Source of the DNA: Thermoanaerobaculia bacterium
Lineage (GTDB): Bacteria > Acidobacteriota > Thermoanaerobaculia > UBA5066
Length of the DNA: 6,274 nucleotides
Assembly: GCA_023717585.1 (NCBI GenBank)
Contig: JAMQPJ010000172.1
Coordinates: forward strand, 1-6,274
Direction of reading: 5' to 3'
Shown: positions 1 through 6,100 of the stretch, in pieces
Layout: the number at the start of each line of letters is the position of its first letter
How positions within the stretch are numbered: position 1 is the first letter of the stretch
Position numbers and translations under genes: made by a program
The notes under the pieces: generated by a model
Told to the model about the DNA's origin: nothing
The model's input: the letters and a program-made list of their open reading frames with translations, nothing else
Databases searched by the model: none

Positions 1-2036
1 GACGCCGTGAGCCAGTAGGAGTGGGTTCCGTTCGTCTGGAGAGTCGGCACGCACGTCGGGCCCGTACAGGCGGGGGCCAGCGTCAGGGCCGTCGGAGAAT
101 CTCCGAAGTACCACTTGAAGCCCACGGCCGTCGGATGGCCGTCGGAGCCGCTGACGAGAGGCTGGCCGGACAGGACCTGCGTCGACTGGAGCCGGGCCGC
201 GGGAACCTTCCAGTTCAGCGTGAAAAGGCTCGCGCCCGCGCTGCCGAGGGCATTGTTCGCCTCGAACGCGAACGTAAGGGGCACGGTCGTTCCTGCGGGC
301 GGAGAGGCCGAGGAGAAATCTGGTCCGCCGAACGCGGAGTTCGTCGTGACCGATGTCCAGCAGCCGGCGCCGCTTCCGGGGTCCGTGCCGCCCACCTGAT
401 AGTCGCAGGGCCCGACGACCGTGATCGCCGCCGGCGGAGCCGGCGGGCTCCCGATTGCCCCGTTGTCCGGCGCCTTGACGCGCGGAGACGAGCCTGCCCC
501 GAAGTCGTCGGAGGCGGCGCCCGCGTGGAAATCGAAGTCGAAATTCCATCCGAATCCCGTCAGGGGCTGACTCGACGGCGACGGGCTGACGGATGGGGTG
601 ATCGTGACGAGGTCGCCCAGGAACACGGTGTCGTTGTTGGCGAGCGGCGCGCCCGCCTGGTTCGTCACGCTCATGAACCCGACGGCGGGCGCGTTTTGAG
701 AGACGCAGGTCATCGGGATCATGTAGGCCGACAAGCCCGTCGGGAGATAGGCGTAAAGGGAGTTGGAGGGGGGGGCGGCGGCGAACCCGCGCATCGGCTG
801 GCCCGTCGAGAAGTTGCTGTAGAGGTTCGTCGGGATGTCGAACGCGCCGGGAGGCGCCGAGGCGTTGATGGCGAACCAGGCGGCCGTCGTCGTGGAATAG
901 AGCCTGAAAAGTCCCGGCTGCGAGCGCTGCGCCCACATGAGGACGAAGAGGCCGCCGTTGCCCGCGATGAGCGCGGAGCTCGGCCCCGGGTTCGACCACC
1001 AGACCTCGCCCGTCAGCGAGGGGACGCGCCAGATCGGGCCGGCCGAGACCTTCACGAGACCGCTCGTCACGTAGAGGAGCCCGTAGCTCGGCGATTTCTC
1101 GCCGGTCAGCGCGTTCAGCTCCACGAGCACCCAGACCTTCGTCGCGTCCGCGGGATCGACGGCCGCGGAGTAGGCCGCGATCGTCCGGCCGCCGACAAAA
1201 TCGGCGCCCGTGATCGTCGTCCGCGGATAGCCGGCCGTGATGCTTCCGATGGGCCCCGGATTCGACGCGTTGACGACCTCGATGCCGGCGCCGGACAGGT
1301 AGACGATGTAGTTCCCGGCCAGGGTCGGAGAGTATCCGCCCGGCAACGCCGAGGTCTCGGCGCTGCCCGCCATGTTGTCGAGCTGCAGCGAGCCGGTCGG
1401 CAGCGTCGTGACGTCGGCGGCCGTCAGGCTCTCCGAGAAGTCGTATGCGATGTAGCGGCTGCCGATGTGCTGGACGAGCGTGCCGAACGCCCGATCGGGA
1501 CGGAAATCGCCCCAGAGGGCGAAGCCGTTGCCGCTGGGACTTCCGACGACCGTATGGAACGACGTCGGGCCCGTCATCGAAAAGGCCACGCGCTGTCCGT
1601 CCGGTGACACGGCGATCGTCTGAACGTCGTTCTGACCGTCGCCGCCGTGATTGACGCTGTTGGGTCCGCCGAGCGGGAACCGCACGTCGTGGTAGGTGAG
1701 CGCGGTCGGGTTGATCGGGCTCGTGAGATCGAGGACCGAGTAACCGAACGACTCCTGCATGAGGAGCCGGTACGGGCCGGTGCCGCCCGGCTGGTAGAGC
1801 GCGAGATTGCTGCTGAATCCCGAACCCAGATAGGGAGTCCCTCCTCGCGAGACGCCGGGCGGATTCGGTTCGAACGACTTCAGCGTGCCCGACAGCGTGC
1901 ACTGGGCCTCGAGGCGCACAGGCAGCGCGGTCAGAAGCCCGAGGAGGGCCATTGCCGACAGGGCCGTCCGGGCTGGACCGGCCATGCGGGGCGCGCGGGA
2001 ATGGTCGTTGACGCGAGCGGGGGTCATAAGGGTCAT
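1..2036 (-). CDS. Exported protein with LVIVD/PD40-like propeller motifs and PKD-like domains (3' end missing)
   Basis: The frame is open from the ATG at 2036 to the left edge, giving at least 678 residues with no stop in the window. The start is chosen because AAGGA lies 6 bases upstream. In-frame ATGs at residues 4 and 18 lack a good site, although a start at 18 would give a more usual signal-peptide length. A basic N-region, a hydrophobic stretch (about 27-39) and LEA before Q45-C46 suggest a signal peptidase I site. Residues about 50-440 look like a beta-propeller: SVLDLTSPINP (100-110) and IEVVNASNP (252-260) resemble LVIVD repeats, and VSPDGQRVAFS (143-153) resembles a PD40/TolB-type strand. 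From C444 on the chain looks like PKD or Ig-like beta-sandwiches, with GWNFDFD around W497 and a clear PKD core, WYFGD (642-646) followed by HSYW (672-675). Such proteins are usually surface or secreted binding proteins. The specific function is unknown. The gene has its own promoter and is separated from its upstream neighbour by a terminator. Confidence 0.88.
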   Translation of the reverse strand, partial: MTLMTPARVNDHSRAPRMAGPARTALSAMALLGLLTALPVRLEAQCTLSGTLKSFEPNPPGVSRGGTPYLGSGFSSNLALYQPGGTGPYRLLMQESFGYSVLDLTSPINPTALTYHDVRFPLGGPNSVNHGGDGQNDVQTIAVSPDGQRVAFSMTGPTSFHTVVGSPSGNGFALWGDFRPDRAFGTLVQHIGSRYIAYDFSESLTAADVTTLPTGSLQLDNMAGSAETSALPGGYSPTLAGNYIVYLSGAGIEVVNASNPGPIGSITAGYPRTTITGADFVGGRTIAAYSAAVDPADATKVWVLVELNALTGEKSPSYGLLYVTSGLVKVSAGPIWRVPSLTGEVWWSNPGPSSALIAGNGGLFVLMWAQRSQPGLFRLYSTTTAAWFAINASAPPGAFDIPTNLYSNFSTGQPMRGFAAAPPSNSLYAYLPTGLSAYMIPMTCVSQNAPAVGFMSVTNQAGAPLANNDTVFLGDLVTITPSVSPSPSSQPLTGFGWNFDFDFHAGAASDDFGAGSSPRVKAPDNGAIGSPPAPPAAITVVGPCDYQVGGTDPGSGAGCWTSVTTNSAFGGPDFSSASPPAGTTVPLTFAFEANNALGSAGASLFTLNWKVPAARLQSTQVLSGQPLVSGSDGHPTAVGFKWYFGDSPTALTLAPACTGPTCVPTLQTNGTHSYWLTA

Positions 2037-2042
2037 CAGGGG

Positions 2043-2047
2043 TCCTT
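2043..2047 (-). promoter_or_regulatory. Ribosome binding site of the LVIVD/PKD gene
   Basis: Read on the minus strand this is AAGGA, 6 bases before the ATG at 2036. It decides the start, because the in-frame ATGs at 2027 and 1985 have no comparable site. Confidence 0.7.
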
Positions 2048-2065
2048 ATATGGGGGCACGAATAG

Positions 2066-2081
2066 CCCTTCAGACGAAGGG
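2066..2081 (-). other. Small hairpin in the leader of the LVIVD/PKD gene
   Basis: CCCTTC and GAAGGG form a perfect 6-bp stem around a 4-base loop, between the predicted transcription start (about 2090) and the SD. No T-tract follows, so it is not a terminator. It could stabilise the short leader or be chance. Confidence 0.35.
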
Positions 2082-2096
2082 AGCGATCCGAACTTA

Positions 2097-2125
2097 ATCC
2101 TATCTCCGACTGCGGGCTATGTCCA
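2097..2125 (-). promoter_or_regulatory. Sigma70-like promoter of the LVIVD/PKD gene
   Basis: On the minus strand, TGGACA (2120-2125, 5 of 6 matches to the -35 consensus) is followed after exactly 17 bases by TAGGAT (2097-2102, 4 of 6 matches to the -10). The predicted start near 2090 gives a leader of roughly 54 bases. It lies between the upstream gene's terminator and this gene's SD, where a promoter is expected. Confidence 0.6.
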
Positions 2126-2217
2126 GCCTGTACCGTCGTTTACGGGTTGGACGAGACGCCGGATCGAAGTGTCCCGGGATCGGGGCATCTTTCAGAAAAG
2201 AAAGACAGAACGAACCG

Positions 2218-2253
2218 AAAAGAAAAAGGGCGGGCGACCGAAGCCGCCCGCCC
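2218..2253 (-). terminator. Strong rho-independent terminator of the 565-residue secreted protein gene
   Basis: Read on the minus strand, GGGCGGGCGGC and GTCGCCCGCCC form an 11-bp stem (one G-T wobble) capped by a TTCG tetraloop. The T-rich run TTTTTCTTTT follows at once. The stem begins 41 bases after the TGA at 2295. A run of A is absent on the other side, so it works in the minus direction only. It separates the genes on either side into two transcription units. Confidence 0.95.
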
Positions 2254-2294
2254 AGGGAAACCGTGGAAAAGAAAACCTTACGGTGCGACGCTAA

Positions 2295-3992
2295 TCAGGG
2301 GAATGGCGTGAAGAACTGCTGGAAGTTGACTTCCGTTCCATTCAGCCTGTTCGGCGAGCACAGGAACTGGTTGTTCAGGTTCGCTGCAGCGTGACCGACG
2401 CTGATGAACGCTCCAGGAGCGGTGTGCTGAACGCCGACCCAACCCATGTTGTAGAGGCCGGTCGCTCTCGTGGCACCCGTGAGGCCGGGTCCGGCGAGCG
2501 TGAGGTCGACCCAGCCGCCCTTGAAGTTGGCCGGGTTCCAGTCCGTGGCCGTCAGCAGGTTGATACGCTGGGACTCGAGGAAGATGTAGTTCGGGGACTG
2601 CGAGCCGGGAAGCTGACCGGACGGGCCGGGCGGAACGCCGATGCCGCCGAACAGGTTCTCGTCGTTGTCGTACGTGAGGACCTGGACCTGGTGCGCCACG
2701 TCATAGAGACCGCTGCCCGCGGCGCCCTTGTTGGCCGTGCTGCCCGGGTTCGCCCACGCGCAGAGGTTGACCGCAGTGCCCTGGTAGTAATCGCTGCGCC
2801 ACACGATGGCCCAGGACTGCAGGCCGTTGGCCTGATCGGCCAGGTAGCGGAAGCCATAGCGGTCGCCGAGGGGCTCGCGGCCGTCGCCCGGGAACTGGAA
2901 GGGGGCGGCGTACGTGTTGATGAAGCTCGTGCAGCCGGTGGTCGTGGTGGTCTCCGCGGCGCACTGGGTGAACGTGGTCGCCGAAACGAACTTGCCGAAG
3001 AAGGTCTTCGTCGTGGGGACCAGGTTCGTTCCCGTATAGACCAGGCGCGAGTCGAACTCGACGGCGACAGCCGGGTCGCCCGAGACGTTGCCGCCCTGCG
3101 TGGCGGAGTCAACGTAGAACACGTCGCCGATGAGGACGTTCGGCGTGTAGGTCACGGCGCACGGTGCGGCGGCCGTACACGGGAAATCAGGGTAGGCGGA
3201 CTGAGTCCAGCCGGCCGTCGCGATCGCGTCCTTGTTGTAGAAGTCGCTCTGGTCGGGGAAGAAGTTCGTGCAGTAGTTCACGACGTCGATCGTGAGGTAG
3301 CCGGAGAGGGCATCCTTCAGCGTGGCGGTGGTACCCCAGGCGCAAGCCGGGTTGTCCAGATCGAGGATGTTCCCGCCCTTGGAGTTCGTGAACGTCGTGA
3401 TGTCGCCGGACTCGTCGAGCGAGTTCCAGACGGTGGTACGGAAGCCGGGCCCGATCGCGTCGACGACGCCGCCGAGGTTGTACTGAGAGACCGACGTGAT
3501 GACGTCGATGCCCAGGGTCGCCGAATCGGGGTGCGAGAAGCGGATGAACTGGGTCTGGCCGAAGCCGACGGTCGGAGAGTAGCCGACGGTCGGGAGGCCG
3601 GGATCCGTGATGCCGCAGGGATCGACCGGGTACTTGCTCGTGTCGTACTGCGGAAGGTTCGGGCTCAGCTTGCCGTTCATGATGTCGCGCATCGAGAAGG
3701 AGACGACATCCTTACCGGTCAACGGAAGGTTGAAGTCGATGACGGCCTTGGAATACTTGTTCCAGACCGTGACGTGCGCGATGACGCCGGGCACTGAGAC
3801 GTTGACGATCGAGATGAGGGTGTCCGTGCCGCCGCTCGGGACCGGGAACCCGGTGGCACCGTTCAGCGACACCTTCCAGTACGGAACGAGCAGCGTGGCC
3901 GCCGGCACGTTGTCATACGCGCAGGTGACCGCATAGCCCGTGCCCGCTACCGCGAGGAGCACAAGGGCGACGATGACGGAAAACTTTTTCAT
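2295..3992 (-). CDS. Exported cysteine-rich protein of unknown function
   Basis: A 565-residue protein. The ATG at 3992 is chosen because AGGAG lies 5 bases upstream and the protein then starts with a classic Sec signal peptide, MKKFSVIVALVLLAVAGTGYA, cut after A21. An in-frame ATG at 4076 would add 28 residues before that signal and is unlikely. The mature chain begins with a C24-containing segment and an AATLLVPYW block (31-39). A block rich in beta-strand pattern follows at 58-109 (TLISIVNVS, IAHVTVW, IDFNLPLTG, MRDI). I recall similar N-terminal blocks in exported hypothetical proteins of Acidobacteriota, where they are uncharacterised. The mature part has 10 cysteines, an even number that suits disulfide bonding after export. 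It also has many aromatic, Gly, Thr and Asn residues and no C-terminal anchor or sorting motif that I recognise. No enzyme motif is visible. It could be a surface-layer, fibre or matrix component, but that is a guess. A strong promoter, a long leader, a good SD and a strong terminator suggest high, independent expression. Confidence 0.93.
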   Translation of the reverse strand: MKKFSVIVALVLLAVAGTGYAVTCAYDNVPAATLLVPYWKVSLNGATGFPVPSGGTDTLISIVNVSVPGVIAHVTVWNKYSKAVIDFNLPLTGKDVVSFSMRDIMNGKLSPNLPQYDTSKYPVDPCGITDPGLPTVGYSPTVGFGQTQFIRFSHPDSATLGIDVITSVSQYNLGGVVDAIGPGFRTTVWNSLDESGDITTFTNSKGGNILDLDNPACAWGTTATLKDALSGYLTIDVVNYCTNFFPDQSDFYNKDAIATAGWTQSAYPDFPCTAAAPCAVTYTPNVLIGDVFYVDSATQGGNVSGDPAVAVEFDSRLVYTGTNLVPTTKTFFGKFVSATTFTQCAAETTTTTGCTSFINTYAAPFQFPGDGREPLGDRYGFRYLADQANGLQSWAIVWRSDYYQGTAVNLCAWANPGSTANKGAAGSGLYDVAHQVQVLTYDNDENLFGGIGVPPGPSGQLPGSQSPNYIFLESQRINLLTATDWNPANFKGGWVDLTLAGPGLTGATRATGLYNMGWVGVQHTAPGAFISVGHAAANLNNQFLCSPNRLNGTEVNFQQFFTPFP

Positions 3993-3997
3993 TTTTA

Positions 3998-4002
3998 CTC
4001 CT
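3998..4002 (-). promoter_or_regulatory. Ribosome binding site of the secreted protein gene
   Basis: AGGAG on the minus strand, followed by an A/T-rich 5-base spacer and the ATG at 3992. It fixes the start just before the signal peptide and argues against the in-frame ATG at 4076. Confidence 0.85.
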
Positions 4003-4093
4003 ACCGAGAATTGAGATTCAGTGAGTGCCGAGTGAGTGTTATTGCAGAGTTTTTTCGAAAGGGACGTTCGGCTCATGCCGCGCGCGATATCGA

Positions 4094-4102
4094 ATCACCT
4101 CC
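4094..4102 (-). promoter_or_regulatory. Orphan Shine-Dalgarno-like sequence in the leader
   Basis: The minus strand reads GGAGGTGAT, a 9-base match to the complement of the usual bacterial 16S rRNA 3' tail, stronger than the SD actually used at 3998-4002. No ATG, GTG or TTG lies at normal distance. An ATA (4088-4090) sits 7 bases after GGAGG, and the nearest ATG (4076) is 21 bases away. It may be a ribosome stand-by or mRNA-stabilising site, the SD of a tiny leader peptide, or chance. Confidence 0.45.
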
Positions 4103-4149
4103 CGAAAATAAATTTGGAAGCCCCATCAAGCCTTAAGAGCCAGTTCGCG

Positions 4150-4164
4150 TCGCCGTTTCGGCGA
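4150..4164 (-). other. Leader hairpin 2
   Basis: TCGCCG and CGGCGA form a perfect 6-bp, GC-rich stem around a 3-base loop inside the predicted leader. No T-tract follows, so it is not an intrinsic terminator. Confidence 0.4.
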
Positions 4165-4178
4165 AAACAAGCAGATTG

Positions 4179-4194
4179 AGAGACGGAAGTCTCT
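4179..4194 (-). other. Leader hairpin 1
   Basis: AGAGAC and GTCTCT form a perfect 6-bp stem around TTCC on the minus strand, starting about 8 bases after the predicted transcription start. A hairpin at the 5' end of a transcript often protects against degradation; that role here is inferred. Confidence 0.45.
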
Positions 4195-4208
4195 GAGACA
4201 TTGAGCAG

Positions 4209-4237
4209 ACGATAGGAACATAATTCCGCCGTGTCAA
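4209..4237 (-). promoter_or_regulatory. Sigma70-type promoter of the secreted protein gene
   Basis: On the minus strand, a perfect TTGACA (4232-4237) is followed after exactly 17 bases by TATCGT (4209-4214, 4 of 6 matches). The sequence just upstream of the -35 contains an A/T run (ATATTTTTGAGGAAAG) that could act as a weak UP element. The predicted start is near 4202. It lies downstream of the lipoprotein gene's stop, so the secreted protein gene has its own promoter. Confidence 0.75.
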
Positions 4238-4303
4238 GTACTTTCCTCAAAAATATGGTGGAGGGGCATATCTGCCAGGAGAGTGTTCCCAGGGGCCGGA
4301 ATC

Positions 4304-6025
4304 TCACTTGGAGAGGCCGCGAAAGGCCCGAAAGCCCCCCGCCCGCGTTTCGTCCCCGGTGAGGTACTGGTACATGAGAACGACGTCCTTGTGCCCGTCG
4401 CCGTCGAAGTCGGCTATCCGGAGCGACGTCGGGTGGTTGACGAAGGTGGGCTCGCGGTCGACCGGCAGCTCTTCGAACTCGCCCTCGGGCGTCTGGAAGA
4501 AGACCCGCATGCGCTGCGTGCTTTCGTCGCACCACACGACGTCGTCGAGACCGTCTCCGTTCAGGTCCCCGGCGGCGATGGCGGGAGAGCCGGCGTCGAA
4601 CTGGAGCGTCTTCACGATGCGCTTGCCCGCCATCTTCCCGTCGGCATTCCGGTAATAGACGGTGATGCCCTGCCCGTCGATCTTCGGCAGGGCGCCGGTG
4701 GGAGAACGCTTGAACCAGGCCGCGAAGGCCGCGGGCCGGCCGATGTACGTGCCCGCCGCCGATCCCATGTGCTGGGCCCAGGTCTCGATGGCGCCGGCGA
4801 CGCCCGCGAAGCGAAACTCCTCGAGCTTCGGGTCGAACTCGTAGAGATGCGTGACGCCCGAGCTGTACCGGCAGGCCGACGAATAGAACGGCAGCCCGTC
4901 CTTCGCGTCCTTCGGCACGACGAGAGCGATCGCGTACCCGAAACACGCCCCCTCGAGACCCTTGTGAACCTCGCGAAAGTGCGTGCCTTCGTTCACGAAC
5001 CCCCGAACGTCATAGCCCCTCACGTAGTCGCTGCCCTTTTCGGCCAGCGGCTGGCCGCCGGTCAGCATCCACTCGGGGTCGTCGGAGATGACCACGAGGT
5101 CCTGCCGGCCGTCGCCGTTCAGGTCTCCCGCGGCGATCGCACGCGTCGACATCTGCCGGGGCAGACCGCGGGTCTCGACCTTGAACGCGCCCCCGCCCTT
5201 GTTGAACGCGATCGCAGGTCCCGAGCCGTGTCCCCCGAAGACGATGTCGAGCTTGCCGTCGGCGTCCAGGTCCGCGAGCGTGGCGGCCCCGTACGCCGCG
5301 TCGATCTTGTCGGGGTTCTCGAACGAGAGATCGGCGAGTCGCCAGCGCCACCTGCTGTCGTCGGCGTCGCCCTTGTCGAGCCGATACGCGCGGATGAAGT
5401 TGCCCGTCAGCCGCGCCGGCGGCGCGACGATCTGGGGACGGCCCTGCCCGAGGATGTCTCCCATGTCGAAGTTCTCGCGCCACATGCCCGCCCGCGGCAG
5501 GCCCTCGGAGATCTCCTCGAAACGAAACGTGCCCGTCCAGGTCTTCGGCGTCACGACGGCGGCTTCGCTCGCCGGGAGCTCGACGATCGGCTTGAGGTCG
5601 TCGGGGTCCGGCGCACCGGCCTTCCTCGGATCGGGCTTGGGGGCGTCCGGTGGAGCGAGGACGAAATACGCCTTTTCGTCCTGGCGCAGGATGGGGAGTC
5701 CCGGTCCGCTCACGACGGAGTGAATGAGACGTCCTTCTTTCTCGTAATAGACGCTCTGCTTCGGAATCCGGAGGAGCTTCTTTCCGGTCTCTTTGTCCAC
5801 GACCGTCGTGGTCGCAAGCTCGCCGGTCTCCTCTCCCGGAACGTCCGCCGGAGTCTGCAGGCCGAGGAGCGATTTCGCCCGTTCGTTCCGCCTCGCGTCC
5901 TCGGCGGCCTTTTCAGCCTTCGATTCCGCCGCTGTTTTCGCGGCGGGGGCCGACGGCCCCGCGGACGAGCAGCCGATAGCTCCAGCGAGAACGGCCGCCG
6001 AGAGGGCGGAGAGGGACACTTTCAC
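4304..6025 (-). CDS. Lipoprotein with FG-GAP/VCBS calcium-binding propeller repeats
   Basis: A 573-residue protein starting at a GTG (6023-6025), with AGGAG 6 bases upstream. The N-terminus MKVSLSALSAAVLAGAIGC is a lipoprotein signal with lipobox AIGC. C19 would be lipidated, and S20 after it is compatible with outer-membrane sorting. An Ala/Lys/Glu-rich, probably helical linker follows (about 28-55), then a non-repeat region (about 60-165) with a Pro/Asp-rich segment (125-145). The rest is a FG-GAP propeller: DLDADGKLDIV (252-262), DLNGDGRQDLV (301-311), DLNGDGLDDVV (487-497) and DFDGDGHKDVV (539-549) are complete Ca2+-binding DxDxDG loops. MGDILGQGRPQIV (188-200) is a degenerate copy. Such repeats occur in integrin-alpha-like and CRTAC1-like surface proteins and usually mediate binding rather than catalysis. 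The partner is unknown. It follows an ABC-2 permease gene by 75 bases and may share its transcript. No strong terminator is seen after it. Confidence 0.93.
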   Translation of the reverse strand: MKVSLSALSAAVLAGAIGCSSAGPSAPAAKTAAESKAEKAAEDARRNERAKSLLGLQTPADVPGEETGELATTTVVDKETGKKLLRIPKQSVYYEKEGRLIHSVVSGPGLPILRQDEKAYFVLAPPDAPKPDPRKAGAPDPDDLKPIVELPASEAAVVTPKTWTGTFRFEEISEGLPRAGMWRENFDMGDILGQGRPQIVAPPARLTGNFIRAYRLDKGDADDSRWRWRLADLSFENPDKIDAAYGAATLADLDADGKLDIVFGGHGSGPAIAFNKGGGAFKVETRGLPRQMSTRAIAAGDLNGDGRQDLVVISDDPEWMLTGGQPLAEKGSDYVRGYDVRGFVNEGTHFREVHKGLEGACFGYAIALVVPKDAKDGLPFYSSACRYSSGVTHLYEFDPKLEEFRFAGVAGAIETWAQHMGSAAGTYIGRPAAFAAWFKRSPTGALPKIDGQGITVYYRNADGKMAGKRIVKTLQFDAGSPAIAAGDLNGDGLDDVVWCDESTQRMRVFFQTPEGEFEELPVDREPTFVNHPTSLRIADFDGDGHKDVVLMYQYLTGDETRAGGFRAFRGLSK

Positions 6026-6031
6026 GGAAAA

Positions 6032-6036
6032 CTCCT
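6032..6036 (-). promoter_or_regulatory. Ribosome binding site supporting the GTG start of the lipoprotein
   Basis: AGGAG on the minus strand, 6 bases before the GTG at 6025. This spacing, and the lipoprotein signal that directly follows, support the GTG as the true start. Confidence 0.8.
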
Positions 6037-6058
6037 AGCAGCGCACGGAACCGTCGGG

Positions 6059-6072
6059 CCTTCGGCCTTCGG
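6059..6072. repeat. Tandem 7-base repeat between permease and lipoprotein genes
   Basis: CCTTCGG occurs twice in a row. The same bases also allow a small GGCC/GGCC hairpin. No T-tract follows on the minus strand, so it is not a terminator. Probably minor. Confidence 0.4.
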
Positions 6073-6100
6073 GCGATGAAGATCCTGTCAGAAAAAACCC

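Larger units (their letters stand above)
3993..4202 (-). other. Long structured 5' leader (about 210 bases) of the secreted protein gene
   Basis: This is the stretch between the predicted transcription start (about 4202) and the ATG at 3992. It is less GC-rich than the genes. It holds two perfect hairpins (4179-4194 and 4150-4164), an orphan SD-like GGAGGTGAT (4094-4102) and the gene's own SD (3998-4002). I do not recognise a known riboswitch in it. Together with the promoter region up to 4303 it accounts for a gene-free stretch of about 310 bases. Confidence 0.5.

Noticed and set aside
21..1607. Long plus-strand open frame (528 codons) opposite the LVIVD/PKD gene
   Set aside because: It is Arg-rich low-complexity translation typical of the antisense of a GC-rich gene. 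The minus strand has an SD, signal peptide and recognisable motifs over the same bases.
2188..2205. Inverted repeat TCTTTC/GAAAGA downstream of the terminator
   Set aside because: It is a simple A/G-rich sequence next to the terminator's T-rich tail and probably chance. It is not placed like an operator for the next promoter.
2391..3797. Long plus-strand open frame (468 codons) opposite the secreted protein gene
   Set aside because: Composition is dominated by Arg, Val, Asp and Glu with no domain pattern. It lies fully antisense to a gene with clear start, signal peptide and terminator.
3993..4076. 28-residue N-terminal extension of the secreted protein from the ATG at 4076
   Set aside because: It would bury a classic signal peptide inside the chain. 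The AGGAG at 3998-4002 fits the ATG at 3992, and the strong SD upstream of 4076 is 21 bases away, too far for normal initiation.
4243..4276. Possible terminator after the lipoprotein gene (GGCA-GATA-TGCC, then ATTTTTG)
   Set aside because: The stem has only 4 bp and the T-run lies about 10 bases beyond it. Termination may occur elsewhere or depend on Rho.
4095..4946. Minus-strand frame of 283 codons overlapping the lipoprotein's 3' end and the promoter region
   Set aside because: It is Arg-rich out-of-frame translation of the FG-GAP gene that then runs through the promoter. It has no SD of its own.
4283..6079. Long plus-strand open frame (598 codons) opposite the lipoprotein gene
   Set aside because: It is a shadow of the FG-GAP gene: the minus strand encodes repeated DxDxDG loops and a lipobox, which cannot be chance.
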